A stretch of 64,000 nucleotides of DNA from Spectribacter acetivorans (GCF_031846305.1 NZ_JAVRHY010000005.1:1-64000); one strand, 5' to 3'; shown: positions 25,078 to 34,123, numbered from the stretch's first letter. Translations and numbers: made by a program. The notes: generated from the letters alone by a model not told the origin.

Positions 25078-26970
25078 TCAGGCGCTTTCCCGATATACGC
25101 GCTCGCCCTTCCTGAGATGCACCAGCAGCAGTGATACCGCCGCCGGCGTCACCCCGGGGATGCGTGCCGCCTGGCCCAGCGTGGCCGGCCGTTGCTGCGC
25201 CAGCTTCTCGCGGATTTCGCTGGACAGCCCGGCCACCGCGGCGTAATCCAGCCCGTCCGGCAGGCGCGTGTCCTCGTGACGCCGGTTGCGGTCGATCTCC
25301 GCGTTCTGGCGTTCGATGTAGCCGGCATACTTGGCCTGGATTTCCACCTGTTCTGCCACTACCGGGTCGACGGCCTGTTCGGCCACCGCCGGCAGGCCGC
25401 GGAGGTCGGCATAGCCGAGGTTCGGCCGGCGCAGCAGCTCGACGGCCTTGCAGGCCTCCTTGAGCCGGCCGCCCAGGCGTTCGGTCAGCGCGTCGTCGGT
25501 CACGTCGTCCGGCCGCACCACCAGGTCGGCCAGGCGCTGCTGTTCGCGGGTCACGGCCTCACGCTTGGTCTCGAACGCCTGCCAGCGGTGGTCATCCACC
25601 AGCCCCAGATCGCGGCCGGTCGGGGTCAGGCGCAGGTCGGCGTTGTCCTCGCGCAACAGCAGGCGGTGTTCGGCGCGGGAGGTGAACATGCGATAGGGCT
25701 CGAGCGTGCCGCGGGTGATCAGGTCGTCCACCAGCACGCCCAGATAGGCCTGGTCCCGGCGCGGCCACCAGGGCTCGAGCCCGCGCACCGCCAGCGCGGC
25801 ATTGCCCCCCGCCAGCAGGCCCTGGGCGGCGGCCTCCTCGTAGCCGGTGGTGCCGTTGATCTGGCCGGCGAAGTAGAGCCCGGGCAGATGTCGGGTCTCC
25901 AGGCTCGCCTGCAGGCCGCGCGGGTCGAAGTAGTCGTACTCGATGGCGTAGCCGGGCCGGGTGATGTGGGCGTTTTCGAAACCGTCGATCGAGCGTACCA
26001 GCGCCAGCTGGGTGTCGAAGCCGAGGCTGGTGGAAATGCCGTTGGGGTAGAGCTCGGTGGTGTTCAGGCCCTCCGGCTCGACGAAGATCTGGTGGCTGGC
26101 CTTGTCGGCGAAGCGCACGATCTTGTCCTCGATCGAGGGGCAATAGCGCGGGCCCACGCTATCGATCTCGCCCGAATAGATGGCCGACTCGTGCAGCCGC
26201 TCGCGGATCAGGTCGTGGGTGGCCGGGTTGGTGTGGGCGATGTGGCAGGGCACCTGCCGGGGATGCTCCGACCGCGAGCCCAGATACGAGAACACCGGGG
26301 CGGGCTCGTCGCCGGGCTGTTCGGCCAGGCGGCTGAAATCCACGCTGCGGCCGTCGATGCGCGGGGGCGTCCCGGTCTTGAGCCGACCCACGTCGAAGGG
26401 CAGATCGCGCAACCGCTCGGCCAGCGCATTCGAGGGCGCATCGCCGGCGCGCCCGCCGCCGAACTGGCTGGTGCCCACGTGGATGCGCCCGCCCAGGAAG
26501 GTGCCCACCGTGAGCACCACCGCCCGCGCGGCGAAGCGCAGCCCCATGCGGGTGACCACGCCGGCCACACGGCCGTCGGTCACGATCAGGTCGTCCACCG
26601 ACTGCTGGAACAGGGCCAGATTCGGCTGATGCTCGACCGCCTCGCGCACCGCGTACTTGTAGAGCATGCGGTCGGCCTGGGCGCGGGTGGCGCGCACCGC
26701 CGGGCCCTTGCGGGCGTTGAGGGTGCGGAACTGGATGCCGGCCCGGTCCGCGGCCCGGGCCATGACGCCGCCCAGCGCGTCGATTTCCTTGACCAGATGC
26801 CCCTTGCCGATGCCGCCGATGGCCGGGTTGCAGGACATCTGCCCCACGGTTTCGATGTTGTCGGTCAGCAGCAGGGTGCGCACGCCCTGGCGCGCCGCGG
26901 CCAGCGCGGCTTCGGTGCCGGCGTGTCCCCCGCCGACGATAATGACGTCGAATTCGTTGGTATTGCTCAT
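25078..26970 (-). CDS. mnmG: tRNA uridine-5-carboxymethylaminomethyl modification enzyme MnmG (GidA)
   Basis: A 630-residue FAD protein that, with MnmE, modifies U34 in tRNAs reading NNA/NNG codons. The FAD motif 'VIIVGGGHAGTEAALAAARQG' is at the N-terminus; 'GPRYCPSIEDKIVRF' and 'GQINGTTGYEEAAAQGLLAG' are the two family signatures. The C-terminal helical domain is complete, ending in the 'LARIPGVTPAAVSLLLVHLRK'-like helix. Length is normal. In many gammaproteobacteria mnmG is followed by rsmG and parAB near oriC; here it is followed by the opp operon. Confidence 0.97.
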   Translation of the reverse strand: MSNTNEFDVIIVGGGHAGTEAALAAARQGVRTLLLTDNIETVGQMSCNPAIGGIGKGHLVKEIDALGGVMARAADRAGIQFRTLNARKGPAVRATRAQADRMLYKYAVREAVEHQPNLALFQQSVDDLIVTDGRVAGVVTRMGLRFAARAVVLTVGTFLGGRIHVGTSQFGGGRAGDAPSNALAERLRDLPFDVGRLKTGTPPRIDGRSVDFSRLAEQPGDEPAPVFSYLGSRSEHPRQVPCHIAHTNPATHDLIRERLHESAIYSGEIDSVGPRYCPSIEDKIVRFADKASHQIFVEPEGLNTTELYPNGISTSLGFDTQLALVRSIDGFENAHITRPGYAIEYDYFDPRGLQASLETRHLPGLYFAGQINGTTGYEEAAAQGLLAGGNAALAVRGLEPWWPRRDQAYLGVLVDDLITRGTLEPYRMFTSRAEHRLLLREDNADLRLTPTGRDLGLVDDHRWQAFETKREAVTREQQRLADLVVRPDDVTDDALTERLGGRLKEACKAVELLRRPNLGYADLRGLPAVAEQAVDPVVAEQVEIQAKYAGYIERQNAEIDRNRRHEDTRLPDGLDYAAVAGLSSEIREKLAQQRPATLGQAARIPGVTPAAVSLLLVHLRKGERVYRESA

Positions 26971-27021
26971 GCGGAATGCCGTCCCGGCCGTGCAGCCGGC
27001 GGTGATGCGTAATCCGGAATT

Positions 27022-28356
27022 CTAACGTGCCGGCGCGGGTTCCGGCATGTCCAGTTCGTCGATGAGCACCTGCCAGTTCTCCAGGGTGCGTTGATTCACG
27101 CGGATGTCGTCGCCGTCCAGGGCGGCGTGGATCACGTAGGCGTGGTCCGGCTCGGTATAGGCGATGAAGCCGCGGGCGAGCCATTCATTGATGGCGCCCT
27201 CCACCCGCTCGGGGGTCGGTGGCGGCTGATCCGGATGCCGGTGGCGCATCACCGCGGCGGTAATGTTGCGCATGGTGGCGACCGGCAGCTGCAGACGCAT
27301 GTCGCCCTGCAGGGCCTGCGCAGGCTCGGCATCCGGCCGGGCGCCGATCTCGCCTTCCAGACGGATGTCGCCGTCGGGGGCGCCCAGCAGCAGGCGGTCC
27401 AGCGTCAGCGTCGGGCCGGCCCGGACCAGCCGCGCCCACGGCGCCGGTGCCAGCGTCACCCGGGCCGCCAGTTCCGGCAGGCGGGTCGGGCCGTCCGTGG
27501 TGGTCAGTCGGCCCTCGGCCAGCACCGGGCCGTAGTCCTCGCCCCGGGCCGCGATGCGCGAAATGCGCAGATCGAAGTTCTCGCCGCCGGCCCGGGCATG
27601 GGCGGCCAGGCGCAGCCCCTCCAGGGCGGCGCCGTCGCCGCCGGGGGTGGCCAGTTGCAGGTCCTCGAGCTGCAGCCGGTAGCCCGCCGGTCTGCCATCG
27701 GGATCGCGCCCGGCGCTGATCTCGACAACCAGATCGCGAAAGCCGATCTGCCCACCGCGTTCGGCCACCAGCGAGAATCGCGGCAGCATGGCGCGCACGG
27801 TCAGGGCCCGGTCGGGGCCGGTGATTGCGCCGGTGGCCTCGAACGCATCGGTTTCCAGCCGGGCCGCGCCATCCCCGTCGGGCACGCGCAGGCTCAGCGC
27901 CGGCAGCGCGGCGCGCAGGTCGGTGTCGCCGTCGAGGCCGGCTCGCGCGTAAAGCGTCAGCGGCGGCGGCGTGGGTTGCAGGCGGCGGGCGTCGAGCAGG
28001 ACCGTCACCGGCAACTGTCCCGTGATGACGCCGGCGGCGGGTTGCAGGCGCGCGCCGCTGGCCGCCGGGGCGGTGAACGGAACCGGGCCGTGATGAATGG
28101 TCAGATCCAGCACCGGCCCGTCACACCCGGGCGCCACGCAGTCCGCAGCCACCAGCCGCAGGCGCAGGTCCGACCGGAACAGCCCGCGATCGAAGCCGGC
28201 CGGCGCCAGCCGCCACATGCCGGGCAGGTTGATGTTGCCGATCAGGCGCTCGTGCTCGCGTTCGAGATAGAAACCCACCACGATCGGGGCCGCCAGCGCG
28301 ATGACCAGTAGCCCGATGAGGCCGACCAGCAGGCCGTTGCGAATGGCCCGGATCAT
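27022..28356 (-). CDS. DUF945 (YdgA-like) membrane-anchored protein
   Basis: A 444-residue protein with one N-terminal transmembrane helix (about 7-30) and a long periplasmic beta-rich region. 'PIVVGFYLEREHERLIGNINLPG' followed by 'FDRGLFRSDLRLRL' matches the DUF945 family beginning, and the C-terminal 'INEWLARGFIAYTEPDHAYVIHAAL' is the family's end region. The ATG at 28356, with AAGG just upstream, gives the membrane helix at the right place. E. coli YdgA belongs to this family, whose function is unknown. The start is 46 bp from the divergent phosphorylase. Confidence 0.8.
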   Translation of the reverse strand: MIRAIRNGLLVGLIGLLVIALAAPIVVGFYLEREHERLIGNINLPGMWRLAPAGFDRGLFRSDLRLRLVAADCVAPGCDGPVLDLTIHHGPVPFTAPAASGARLQPAAGVITGQLPVTVLLDARRLQPTPPPLTLYARAGLDGDTDLRAALPALSLRVPDGDGAARLETDAFEATGAITGPDRALTVRAMLPRFSLVAERGGQIGFRDLVVEISAGRDPDGRPAGYRLQLEDLQLATPGGDGAALEGLRLAAHARAGGENFDLRISRIAARGEDYGPVLAEGRLTTTDGPTRLPELAARVTLAPAPWARLVRAGPTLTLDRLLLGAPDGDIRLEGEIGARPDAEPAQALQGDMRLQLPVATMRNITAAVMRHRHPDQPPPTPERVEGAINEWLARGFIAYTEPDHAYVIHAALDGDDIRVNQRTLENWQVLIDELDMPEPAPAR

Positions 28357-28402
28357 GCCTTCATGAGATGCAGGAAGGACTTGATACGGCGATAATCCAC
28401 GC

Positions 28403-30124
28403 GTGCCTCCAACGACCGAAATGCCTCCGCGGCCCGACACGGCCACGCTGCTCGACTGGCTGACGCCGCTGTACGGCGGGCGCGGCGCGGCCCTGATTAT
28501 GGACCGGGCCAGCGCCAGTGCCCAGAAGCACGGCCTGCCGGCCGGCGACGCGGGCCCCGGTCGCCCGGTCGACCAGAGCCTGGCGGTGCTGATCACCTAC
28601 GGCGACATGGTGCAGGCCCCGGGCGAGGTGCCGCTGGCCACCCTCCGTCGCTTCCTGCGCGAGCGGGTGCCGGACGTGCTGCCGGCGGTGCATGTGCTGC
28701 CGTTCTATCCCTATTCCTCGGATGACGGCTTCGCGGTGATCGACTACCGCGCGGTCGACCGCAATCTGGGTGACTGGTCGGACGTGCGCGCGCTGGCCGC
28801 CGAACGCGAGCTGATGTTCGATCTGGTGCTCAACCACATCTCGCGGGGCAGCCAGTGGTTCGCCAACTATCTGGCCGACGCCGACCCGGGGCGGGATTAC
28901 TTCATCGAGGTGGACCCGGCCACCGACCTGCGCGCGGTGGTGCGCCCGCGCAGCACCCCGCTGCTGGCCGAGGTGCCCACCGCCCGCGGCACCCGCCACC
29001 TGTGGGCCACCTTCAGCGAGGACCAGATCGATCTGGATTTCGCCAATCCGGCGGTGCTGGCCGAGTTCGTGGACATCATCTTCGGCTATGTGGCGGCCGG
29101 CGCCCGGCTGCTGCGGCTGGATGCCGTGGCCTTTCTCTGGAAGCGGATCGGCACGCCCTGCATCCATCTGCCGGAAACCCACCGGGTGATCAAGTTCCTG
29201 CGGGCCCTGCTGGCCGGCTATGCCCCGCAGGTGCTGCTGGTGACCGAAACCAACGTGCCGCACCGGGAAAACATCAGCTATCTCACCGACGGCGATGAGG
29301 CGCATCTGGCCTATCAGTTCGCCCTGCCGCCGCTGCTCCTGCACACGCTGCTGACCGGCGACGGCGCGGCCCTGCGCGAGTGGGCGGCGTCGCTGCCGGC
29401 GCTGCCGCCGGGGTGCCACTTCTTCAACTTCACCGCCTCGCACGACGGCATCGGCGTGCGCGCGGTGGAGAACATCCTGGATGACGCACAGCGGGACGCG
29501 CTGGTGGCGACGGTGCGCGAGCGTGGCGGTTTCGTGTCCACCCGGGCCGGCAACGACGGCGTCCATCATCCCTACGAACTGAATATCGCCTATGTCAGCG
29601 CGCTGGCCGGGGACGACGGCCATGCGGCCGCGCGTTTCCTGTGTTCGCAGGCCGTCGCGCTGTCACTGCGCGGCGTACCGGGGGTGTATTTTCACAGCCT
29701 GGTCGGCACGCCCAACGATCGGCGCGGGGTGGAGGCCAGCGGCCGCTATCGATCCATCAACCGCCGCCGCTGGGACCATGCCGAACTGGCCGCGAAGCTG
29801 GACGGCGAAGGCGAGCCGGCACGCATCTTCCGCGGCATGCGCCATCTGCTGGACACGCGGGCGGCGCAGCCGGCATTTCACCCGGATGCTGCGCAGCGCA
29901 TCGTGGATCTGGGGGATCATCTGTTCGTGGTGGAGCGGCAGAGCCTGGACGGTCGCCAGACCCTGCTGGCCGTGCACAACCTCACCGACCGTGAGGTCCG
30001 CCTCAGCACGTCGGTGCTGCCGGAAGCCAATCGCTGGTGGGATCTGGTGGCGGGCCGATCGATGCCGGCCACCATCCGCGAGGTGGCGCTGGCGCCCTAT
30101 CAGGTGGCCTGGTTCAGTAATTAG
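28403..30124 (+). CDS. GH13_18 sugar phosphorylase (sucrose / glucosylglycerate phosphorylase type)
   Basis: A 573-residue GH13-fold enzyme. 'HVLPFYPYSSDDGF' (about 97-110), 'RLLRLDAVAFLWKRIGT' with the nucleophile Asp240, the acid/base Glu282 in 'VTETNVPH' and 'TASHDGIG' with the third Asp are the subfamily 18 motifs. These enzymes reversibly phosphorolyse sucrose, sucrose-6F-phosphate, glucosylglycerol or glucosylglycerate. Because no sucrose-uptake genes are nearby, a role with a compatible solute such as glucosylglycerate is possible (inference). The start is GTG 28403 or ATG 28421; neither has a good SD. Confidence 0.85.
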   Translation: MPPTTEMPPRPDTATLLDWLTPLYGGRGAALIMDRASASAQKHGLPAGDAGPGRPVDQSLAVLITYGDMVQAPGEVPLATLRRFLRERVPDVLPAVHVLPFYPYSSDDGFAVIDYRAVDRNLGDWSDVRALAAERELMFDLVLNHISRGSQWFANYLADADPGRDYFIEVDPATDLRAVVRPRSTPLLAEVPTARGTRHLWATFSEDQIDLDFANPAVLAEFVDIIFGYVAAGARLLRLDAVAFLWKRIGTPCIHLPETHRVIKFLRALLAGYAPQVLLVTETNVPHRENISYLTDGDEAHLAYQFALPPLLLHTLLTGDGAALREWAASLPALPPGCHFFNFTASHDGIGVRAVENILDDAQRDALVATVRERGGFVSTRAGNDGVHHPYELNIAYVSALAGDDGHAAARFLCSQAVALSLRGVPGVYFHSLVGTPNDRRGVEASGRYRSINRRRWDHAELAAKLDGEGEPARIFRGMRHLLDTRAAQPAFHPDAAQRIVDLGDHLFVVERQSLDGRQTLLAVHNLTDREVRLSTSVLPEANRWWDLVAGRSMPATIREVALAPYQVAWFSN

Positions 30125-30140
30125 GCACGGGTCGGCGGGG

Positions 30141-30875
30141 CTAGTCTTCCCCCTCGGTATCGAGCAGGAACTCCGCAATCCAGCCGATCGCGTAGCCGTC
30201 GGTGAAGATGATCTCCTTCCACTCGCCCTCGGTGGCGAGAATGTGCACCTGCGCGCCCTTGTCGGTCTGCAGCAGCTTGTCATGATCGGTGCCGGGGCCG
30301 GTGCGCACGTTCACCTTGCTGCCCTTGATGGTGGCGGCCGGCAGCCCCTCCAGCAGCCGCGGGAGATTGCGCCGGGCCGACTCGTTGTCCTGACGGGCGG
30401 CTTCCGCGGCCAGCCGGGCGGCGCGGGCGCGGTCCTCCTCCACCCCGAGGCCCTGCACGTAGAGCATGGCCAGGTTGTTCTGGGCAGCGGCCTCGCCCTG
30501 CTCGGCTGCCTCGCGGTACCAGCGGGCGGCGGCGGTGTAGTCGGGTTCGCCGGTCTCGCCGTTCTGCAGCAGCACACCGAGATTGTGCTGGGCGCGGGCG
30601 TAACCCTGTTCGGCGGATTTTCGATACCACTCGCGAGCGGTGCCGGCATTGCGCATCACGCCGAACCCGTTGGCGAACACCAGGCCCAGGTTGTACTGGG
30701 CGGCGGCGTTGCCTTCCTCGGCCAGTGGACGCCACTGCGCCATGGCCGTGTCATAGTCCCCGGCGGCAAAGGCGTCGGCGCCGGACTCGTAGGATTCGCT
30801 CTGGGCGGTCGCGCCCGGGCTGAACGCCGCCAGGCAGACGATCAGGGCGGCGCGACGGATCATCGACATTGGCAT
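30141..30875 (-). CDS. secreted Sel1-repeat protein with C-terminal SH3 domain
   Basis: A 244-residue protein with a signal peptide ('RRAALIVCLAAFSPGATAQ'). About three Sel1-like repeats follow ('AQYNLGLVFANGFGV', 'AQHNLGVLLQNGE', 'AQNNLAMLYVQGLGV'), which form a helical solenoid for protein binding. A bacterial SH3 domain ends the chain ('SKVNVRTGPGTDHDKLLQ...GWIAEFLL'), which usually binds cell-wall peptide. The start could be any of three nearby ATGs (30875, 30869, 30863). It is convergent with the phosphorylase. A role in envelope assembly is inferred. Confidence 0.8.
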   Translation of the reverse strand: MPMSMIRRAALIVCLAAFSPGATAQSESYESGADAFAAGDYDTAMAQWRPLAEEGNAAAQYNLGLVFANGFGVMRNAGTAREWYRKSAEQGYARAQHNLGVLLQNGETGEPDYTAAARWYREAAEQGEAAAQNNLAMLYVQGLGVEEDRARAARLAAEAARQDNESARRNLPRLLEGLPAATIKGSKVNVRTGPGTDHDKLLQTDKGAQVHILATEGEWKEIIFTDGYAIGWIAEFLLDTEGED

Positions 30876-30942
30876 GATGCGGGGGGAACCTCGGGTTTGG
30901 TTCGGGACCATGCGGTGATCATAGGCGAAACGCCGCCGTCAT

Positions 30943-30972
30943 AAAAAAGGCCGACCCGATAACGGGCCGGCC
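30943..30972 (-). terminator. intrinsic terminator for a leftward transcript
   Basis: On the minus strand GGCCGGCCCG-TTAT-CGGGTCGGCC forms a 10-bp stem (one mismatch) followed by TTTTTT (30948-30943). No minus-strand protein gene lies immediately upstream of it: slyX and the lipoprotein gene are on the plus strand. It may end a small RNA from about 30973-31120. Confidence 0.6.
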
Positions 30973-31122
30973 GAGCGAGGAGAGAACAATGAAACGGACA
31001 GGAACCGCTTCGTGTCGGACCGGACAGGGAGGAACCCGGCCGACGCGACACAGGATGCGCGCGCATGGCTGAACCGGACCTGAATGAATGCCGATCATTG
31101 CCGAAGCGGGCAGAATGCCGCC
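30973..31122 (-). ncRNA. possible small RNA upstream of the orphan terminator
   Basis: The only support is the strong minus-strand terminator at 30943-30972 with no protein gene feeding it, and self-complementary patches such as GTCCGGTCCGAC. No promoter was recognised and the sequence matches no RNA family I know (it lacks the SRP, 6S and RNase P motifs). On the plus strand the same stretch carries a GAGGAGAG SD-like sequence and a 27-codon frame (30989-31072). Confidence 0.2.
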
Positions 31123-31326
31123 ATGAGTGATGCGCGACTCACCGATCTGGAAATCCGGCTGGCCTGGCAGGAGGATCTGCTGCGCACGCTGGAAGACACG
31201 CTGCACGCCCAGCAGACCCGCGTGGGCGAGCTGGAAGCCTTCTGCCGGCAGCTGGCCGAGCGACTGCGGGCGCTGCAGGACGACCAGGATGCGAGCCCGG
31301 ATGATGGTCCGCCCCCGCATTACTGA
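31123..31326 (+). CDS. slyX: SlyX family protein
   Basis: A 67-residue coiled-coil protein. 'LTDLEIRLAWQEDLLRTLED' and the C-terminal 'PPPHY' are hallmarks of SlyX, whose function is unknown (it was found through a phiX174 lysis phenotype in E. coli). The ATG at 31123 gives the usual length and start (MSDARLTDLE). The 3' end overlaps the start of the next gene. Confidence 0.9.
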   Translation: MSDARLTDLEIRLAWQEDLLRTLEDTLHAQQTRVGELEAFCRQLAERLRALQDDQDASPDDGPPPHY

Positions 31327-32710
31327 ACCCCGGCGCGGCTGGTGGCTGGCGCTGGCGCCGGTCCTGCTGGCGGTGGGTGGCTGCAGCGGCTCCGGGCCCG
31401 GCCCCTGCGCCGATCCGCTGGTGGTGGATCAGATGCATCGGGACACCCGCTTCGCCGGCGCCGAACCGGCCTGGGCGACGGTGGAAATCCTCGAGCCGGC
31501 CGATCAGGGCATCCGGGACGGCGTGCGCGTGTGTCGCGCCACGCTGGTGGTGCGCGGCGAGCTGCGGGACGTGCTGCCGGTATTGCAGACCGGCTACCCG
31601 TTCGCCCGGTCGGCGGCGCGCGAGGCGTTTGCGCGGGCCTCCGGGATGGATACCGTCGGCCTGGTCCGCGCGGCCGACTACCTGAGGCAACGGGCCAGGG
31701 CCACGGGCACGGAACTGGCCCCGCTGGAAATCCGCGGGCCGCTGGAATACCGCCTGACGCGTGACGATCGTCCGTTCCTGCTCGACTGGGGGCTGGCCGG
31801 CGATGCCACCGCGGCAGCGGCCGGCGAGGCAGTGGCCGAGCGGCTGGCGCAGGCCCGGGCGGACGAGGCGGCCGAGCGCCGTGCGGAGGCCGAGCGGCGC
31901 GGGTTCGACAGCGTTGCCGCCATGGATGCCGCGGATGCCCGTCGCGCCGAGGCCCTGCAGGCACTCGACGACGCCGAAAAGGCCCGCAAGCTGGCGGCGG
32001 ATCGTCTCACCATCATGAAGGGTGATCGCGAGCGTCTCACCGACGAAATCCGGCGCGCCGAGCAATCGCTGGATGCCGACCGGGCCGCCGCCAAAGCGGC
32101 CGACGCGGCCGGCGACTGGGAGCAGCGCATTCGCCGCGAATCCTTCACCGCGGAGAACAAGCTGGTGTCCTTCGACAATACCCGGCTGGTCACGCGCACG
32201 GGAAACATCGGCACGCCGGAGGACACGGTGCTCGCCGACGTGATCAATTACAGCGGCCACAAGCTGTCGTCCGCCGACGTGCATGTGGTGGTCTGGCATC
32301 CGCAGGAGCAGCGCTACTATGAGGATCGCAGCCTGTACGCGGATTTCGGCGGCCGTGGTCTGGACCCGGGCGAGCATGACGAGATTCGCATCGGCCTCAA
32401 CGGCCGGCCGGGGGTCGGGCTGGCGTTCACCGGCAGTGACTTCCGCGCCGGCGAGGACCGCCACGCCTTCGTGTTCGTCAACGCGCTCAAGACCACCGAC
32501 GGCCAGGTGATCTTCCAGGATCGCTGGCAGAGCCCCGTCTCGCGGCAGCAGGCGGAGGCAGAGGATCGGCGCCTGCAGCAGCAGGACATCGAGACATTGC
32601 GCGAACGTCGCGAACGCATGGATCGCCGCATTGCCGAGCAGGAAGACACCCTGGCGCGGGCCAGGCAGCGGGAGGCCGAGGCGCGCGCGGCGCTGCCGCG
32701 CGGTGAGTGA
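31304..32710 (+). CDS. coiled-coil lipoprotein of unknown function
   Basis: A 468-residue lipoprotein with signal peptide and lipobox 'AVGGC'. An N-terminal domain of about 150 residues has Cys pairs and Arg/Leu-rich helices. The middle (about 175-280) is strongly Ala/Glu/Arg-rich and should form a long coiled coil. A beta-rich domain follows ('VINYSGHKLSSADVHVVVWHP' region), then a second coil at the C-terminus. It starts inside slyX (ATG 31301 or 31304), so it is probably co-translated with it. I recognise no family; the architecture suggests an envelope structural or scaffold role. Confidence 0.6.
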   Translation: MVRPRITEPRRGWWLALAPVLLAVGGCSGSGPGPCADPLVVDQMHRDTRFAGAEPAWATVEILEPADQGIRDGVRVCRATLVVRGELRDVLPVLQTGYPFARSAAREAFARASGMDTVGLVRAADYLRQRARATGTELAPLEIRGPLEYRLTRDDRPFLLDWGLAGDATAAAAGEAVAERLAQARADEAAERRAEAERRGFDSVAAMDAADARRAEALQALDDAEKARKLAADRLTIMKGDRERLTDEIRRAEQSLDADRAAAKAADAAGDWEQRIRRESFTAENKLVSFDNTRLVTRTGNIGTPEDTVLADVINYSGHKLSSADVHVVVWHPQEQRYYEDRSLYADFGGRGLDPGEHDEIRIGLNGRPGVGLAFTGSDFRAGEDRHAFVFVNALKTTDGQVIFQDRWQSPVSRQQAEAEDRRLQQQDIETLRERRERMDRRIAEQEDTLARARQREAEARAALPRGE

Positions 32711-33205
32711 CTAGTCCGCGGGCGCTGACAGTGTCTTCAGGGTGTGGTCGACCACTGCCACCAGGTGCGTGACCAGTTCGCCGAAAGCCATGGCCAGCGC
32801 CAGACCGCCCGCGGTCAGCAACCACAGCACGCGGGACTGGCTGGCCATGTTCGCGGGCTGTTCCAGCAGGGTGGTGGCCATCACGTAGAACCCGGCGGCC
32901 ATGGCGGTGGTGGCCAGCAGAACCAGCACCATCAGGCCCATCGACCGGTTCAACTGGCGCCAGTCGGGGCCCGCCAGCCGCTGCAACGCGGCACGATGGC
33001 GGCGGGAAAAGCCGTAGACGATCCACGTGACCCGCGCCAGATTGAGCCCGGCGCAGATCACCGCCAGCGTGCCCACCACCGGTGTGAGCGCCCCCAGCAC
33101 CGGGTCCGGGGCCAGCATCCACAGGATTACGCTGGCGGCGAAGAACACCGGCATGATCAGGCGATTCGGCCGCAGCGGCACGCGCGACGGGCCCGTGTCT
33201 GGCAC
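32711..33205 (-). CDS. small integral membrane protein, unknown function
   Basis: A 164-residue protein with four predicted transmembrane helices (about 18-33, 38-58, 90-110 and 125-147) and a basic loop between the second and third ('GFSRRHRAALQRLAG'). No motif was recognised. Its stop codon directly follows the convergent lipoprotein gene's stop. Confidence 0.55.
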   Translation of the reverse strand: MPDTGPSRVPLRPNRLIMPVFFAASVILWMLAPDPVLGALTPVVGTLAVICAGLNLARVTWIVYGFSRRHRAALQRLAGPDWRQLNRSMGLMVLVLLATTAMAAGFYVMATTLLEQPANMASQSRVLWLLTAGGLALAMAFGELVTHLVAVVDHTLKTLSAPAD

Positions 33206-33260
33206 GTCAACTCCCTCGTGGATTCCCGGTCTGGATACGCCGTCAGGGCCGGGTCGGATG

Positions 33261-33767
33261 TCAGGCGGCGCCCATGAAATCCATTTTGCCGATGGGCACG
33301 CCCTGCTGGCGCAGGATGCCGTGGCTGATGCTGACGTGGAAGAAGAAGTTGGGCAGCGCGAAATTCAGCAGGTAGTCATGGCCGGTGAATTCCATGGTGA
33401 CCATCGGGGTTTCCAGCAGCACGGTCTTGTCCTCGGTACCGCGGATACGATCCGCATCCACGCCTGCCAGGTAATCGCGGGTTCGGCGGATGCGGGCCCG
33501 CAGCTCGTCCAGGGTGGCTTCGTCGTCGGCTTCGCTGCCCGGGTCCTCGCCCGCCAGACGCGCCGCGCAGCGGCGGGCGGTGTCGCAGGCGAACTGGACG
33601 TTGGATGACAGTGGCGCCATGTCCGCGTAAAGACGGCTGACCACGTACTTGGTGTCGGCCATATCCTGTGATTCGGCGTGGGCCTCCGCCTTGTCGAGCA
33701 GCCCGGACAGGTTGGCCAGGAAGCGGTCGAAAACCGGAATCGAAGCGCTGTACATGTCGATATTCAT
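33261..33767 (-). CDS. DUF1993-family protein
   Basis: A 168-residue soluble protein. The start 'MNIDMYSASIPVFDRFLANLSGLLDKAEAHA', 'LYADMAPLSSNVQFACDTA' and the end 'HDYLLNFALPNFFFHVSISHGILRQ' match DUF1993, a four-helix DinB-like family. DinB-fold proteins include metal-dependent thiol transferases; a His in 'FFFHVSISHGILR' may be a ligand. Substrate and role are unknown. It appears monocistronic. Confidence 0.85.
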   Translation of the reverse strand: MNIDMYSASIPVFDRFLANLSGLLDKAEAHAESQDMADTKYVVSRLYADMAPLSSNVQFACDTARRCAARLAGEDPGSEADDEATLDELRARIRRTRDYLAGVDADRIRGTEDKTVLLETPMVTMEFTGHDYLLNFALPNFFFHVSISHGILRQQGVPIGKMDFMGAA

Positions 33768-33877
33768 GTCGGGTCTCCGGATGAAACAATGGCAAGCCCC
33801 GAGTATGACCCACGGCGTGACAGGCCCGTGACATTCTCCCCGCGCATCCGCGATCGCGTCCCCACGTACACAAGCCT

Positions 33878-34123
33878 ATGCCCGAATCCGATCCGCCCGA
33901 GACCTCCCGCCGCAAGGCCCGCGTTTGGCTGAATGAAGCCAAGAACCGCCAGACCACCCACTGGGACGTGGACCTGCTTCCCGAGGCTGAAGTGGCCGCG
34001 CTGCACCGTGCCGGCCGCCGCGCCCGCTGGCGCCGCCGGGCCGGCATCGCCGGGCTGGCCTTGGGGGTGGTGACCATCGCCGGTGGCGTCACCGCCCTGG
34101 TCCTGCACTGGGTGGCGGGCTGA
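33878..34123 (+). CDS. small single-pass membrane protein upstream of the cryptochrome
   Basis: An 81-residue protein with a charged N-terminal half ('SRRKARVWLNEAKNRQTTHW') and a C-terminal transmembrane helix (about 56-78). I do not recognise a family. The TGATG junction at 34121-34125 overlaps its stop with the DUF2256 start, so it belongs to the same translationally coupled unit. Confidence 0.55.
   Translation: MPESDPPETSRRKARVWLNEAKNRQTTHWDVDLLPEAEVAALHRAGRRARWRRRAGIAGLALGVVTIAGGVTALVLHWVAG

Noticed and set aside
23322..27012. Long plus-strand open frames (about 600 codons each) opposite oppA and mnmG
   Set aside because: Both are antisense shadows of well-supported genes, with His/Gly/Gln-rich translations typical of GC-rich reverse frames.
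30989..31072. 27-codon Arg-rich frame with a strong SD before slyX
   Set aside because: Too short and without similarity to call a gene; kept only as an alternative reading of the small-RNA candidate region.
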